Of a stretch of 50,757 nucleotides of DNA, positions 49,901 to 50,757 are shown one piece after another (the first letter of the stretch is position 1; every line of letters begins with the position of its first letter). Made by a program: the position numbers and the translations under genes. The notes under the pieces are model-generated. The model was not told where the DNA came from. It ran no database searches and was given only the letters and a program-made list of their open reading frames with translations. Location: assembly GCA_046050465.1 (NCBI GenBank), contig JBJOPS010000066.1, positions 1 through 50,757 of the forward strand. The letters run 5' to 3'. The stretch is from Egaibacter sp046050465. GTDB taxonomy: Bacteria; Pseudomonadota; Gammaproteobacteria; Burkholderiales; Burkholderiaceae_C.

Positions 49901-50680
49901 ATGACCTACGAGCTCATCACCGTGCGCACCGAAGCGGGCAAGGTCGGCGTCATCACGCTGAACCGCCCCAAGCAGCTCAACGCGCTGAACGACCAGCTGA
50001 TGACCGAGCTGGGCGCCGCACTGAAGGCCTTTGACGCCGACGCCAGCATCGGCTGCATGATCCTCACCGGCTCGGAAAAAGCCTTTGCCGCGGGCGCCGA
50101 CATTGGCGCCATGGCCAGCTACACCTTTGCCGACGTTTACAAGGGCGACTACATCACCCGCAACTGGGAGCAAATCCGCGCCATCCGCAAGCCCGTCATT
50201 GCCGCTGTCAGCGGTTTTGCGCTGGGTGGTGGCTGCGAGCTGGCCATGATGTGCGACTTCATCATTGCCGCCGACAACGCCAAATTCGGCCAGCCCGAAA
50301 TCAAGCTGGGCGTGATTCCCGGTGCCGGTGGCACACAGCGTCTGCCACGCGCGATTGGCAAATCCAAAGCCATGGACCTGGCCCTGACCGCCCGCATGAT
50401 GGACGCGACCGAGGCCGAGCGCGCCGGACTGGTGAGCCGCGTGGTGCCGCTGGACAAGCTGATGGACGAAGCCCTGGGCGCGGCGCTGCTAATCAGCAGC
50501 TTCTCGCAAATCGCCACCATGGCCGCCAAAGAATCGGTCAACCGTTCATTTGAGGGCACCCTGGCAGACGGCATCATGTTTGAGCGCCGCATGTTCCACG
50601 CCTTGTTTGCCACCACAGACCAAAAAGAAGGCATGGACGCGTTTATGAACAAACGCCCCGCCCATTTCACCAACCAATAA
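49901..50680 (+). CDS. Enoyl-CoA hydratase (crotonase)
   Basis: Hydrates trans-2-enoyl-CoA in fatty acid beta-oxidation. From ATG 49901 the product has 259 residues; crotonase features are ITLNRPKQLNALNDQLMTEL, the oxyanion-hole segment AAGADIGAMA, and the two catalytic glutamates E113 in GGGCELAMMCDF and E133 in QPEIKLGVIPGAGGTQRLPR, spaced 20 residues apart as in the rat enzyme. The frame extends upstream to 49808 but that part is not crotonase-like. The 206-bp leader region upstream holds no other gene. Confidence 0.95.
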   Translation: MTYELITVRTEAGKVGVITLNRPKQLNALNDQLMTELGAALKAFDADASIGCMILTGSEKAFAAGADIGAMASYTFADVYKGDYITRNWEQIRAIRKPVIAAVSGFALGGGCELAMMCDFIIAADNAKFGQPEIKLGVIPGAGGTQRLPRAIGKSKAMDLALTARMMDATEAERAGLVSRVVPLDKLMDEALGAALLISSFSQIATMAAKESVNRSFEGTLADGIMFERRMFHALFATTDQKEGMDAFMNKRPAHFTNQ

Positions 50681-50689
50681 ACAACCCGT

Positions 50690-50717
50690 TTTACAGCGCC
50701 CAAGAGTTCGCTATAAT
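50690..50717 (+). promoter_or_regulatory. Sigma-70 promoter of the downstream tRNA
   Basis: TTTACA (50690-50695), a 16-nt spacer and a perfect TATAAT (50712-50717), placing the transcription start near 50724, just before the mature tRNA 5' end at 50728. It is the best-matched promoter in the window. Confidence 0.85.
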
Positions 50718-50727
50718 CTTGGTCTTC

Positions 50728-50757
50728 GGTCGTATAGCTCAGTTGGTTAGAGCGCAG
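50728..50757 (+). tRNA. tRNA, 5' part only (identity not determinable; perhaps Met)
   Basis: GGTCGTATAGCTCAGTTGGT followed by TAGAGCGCAG has the acceptor start, the TA at positions 8-9 and a canonical D arm (GCTC...GAGC). The window ends before the anticodon. The sequence resembles betaproteobacterial elongator tRNA-Met from memory, but tRNA-Ile and others begin similarly. Confidence 0.85.

Noticed and set aside
1..50757. CRISPR arrays, complete prophage, complete insertion sequences, rRNA operons
   Set aside because: No regularly spaced repeats, no phage structural or integrase genes, no full transposase, and no rRNA sequence were seen; the dispersed repeats are irregularly spaced and lack spacers.

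Overview
The window looks like a chromosome segment of a betaproteobacterium in the order Burkholderiales, most likely family Comamonadaceae (Rhodoferax/Polaromonas-like). The support is gene order (rimP-nusA-infB, yqgE-ruvX-pyrR-pyrB-pyrX-plsC, dusB-fis-purH), protein character, moderately high GC, and two dispersed short repeat families of a kind I associate with that family. Most of the 50.8 kb is ordinary, densely packed housekeeping DNA. I see no CRISPR array, no complete insertion sequence, no rRNA and no intact prophage.

Layout. 1-4150: rimP, nusA and the 5' two thirds of infB (minus strand), preceded by a clear intrinsic terminator belonging to the next operon. 4270-10000: a complete yejABEF peptide/microcin C-type ABC importer (minus), divergent from fabI. 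10900-16570: an acetyltransferase, a periplasmic ATP-dependent DNA ligase, a large basic-amino-acid decarboxylase, an NfeD/SPFH membrane pair and tRNA-Ser(GGA). 16650-18517: dsbD. 18518-20593: the only real gene-poor stretch, a graveyard holding a transposase fragment, a frameshifted RTX-like (DLDGDG-type) gene, a small membrane ORF and a second copy of the RTX C-terminal end. 20594-25150: the pyrimidine operon yqgE-ruvX-pyrR-pyrB-pyrX-plsC. 25178-26647: a photolyase. 26634-36171: rubredoxin followed by the type IV pilus chemosensory operon pilG-pilH-pilI-pilJ-chpA. 36287-39441: a divergent ThiD-like kinase, hemL and a glycine-zipper protein. 39478-42413: dusB-fis-purH. 42650-50757: a YqaA-like membrane protein, ychF, a MOSC protein, a UbiH-type monooxygenase, dsbC, an M61 peptidase, a hypothetical gene, enoyl-CoA hydratase and the first bases of a tRNA with a near-consensus promoter.

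The most unusual signal is not a gene. A ~50 bp element (family 1) occurs eight times, with a short hairpin whose closing pair varies compatibly (T-A, T-G, C-G). Two copies lie inside coding sequence, in yejF and in the dsbD linker. Both are read in the same orientation and reading frame, and both have lost the in-frame TGA that the intergenic copies carry. A second, GC-rich element (family 2) occurs three times; in the yej operon two copies begin exactly at the stop codon of the upstream gene, and one supplies the N-terminal extension of YejF. YejF therefore appears to carry two repeat-derived protein segments.
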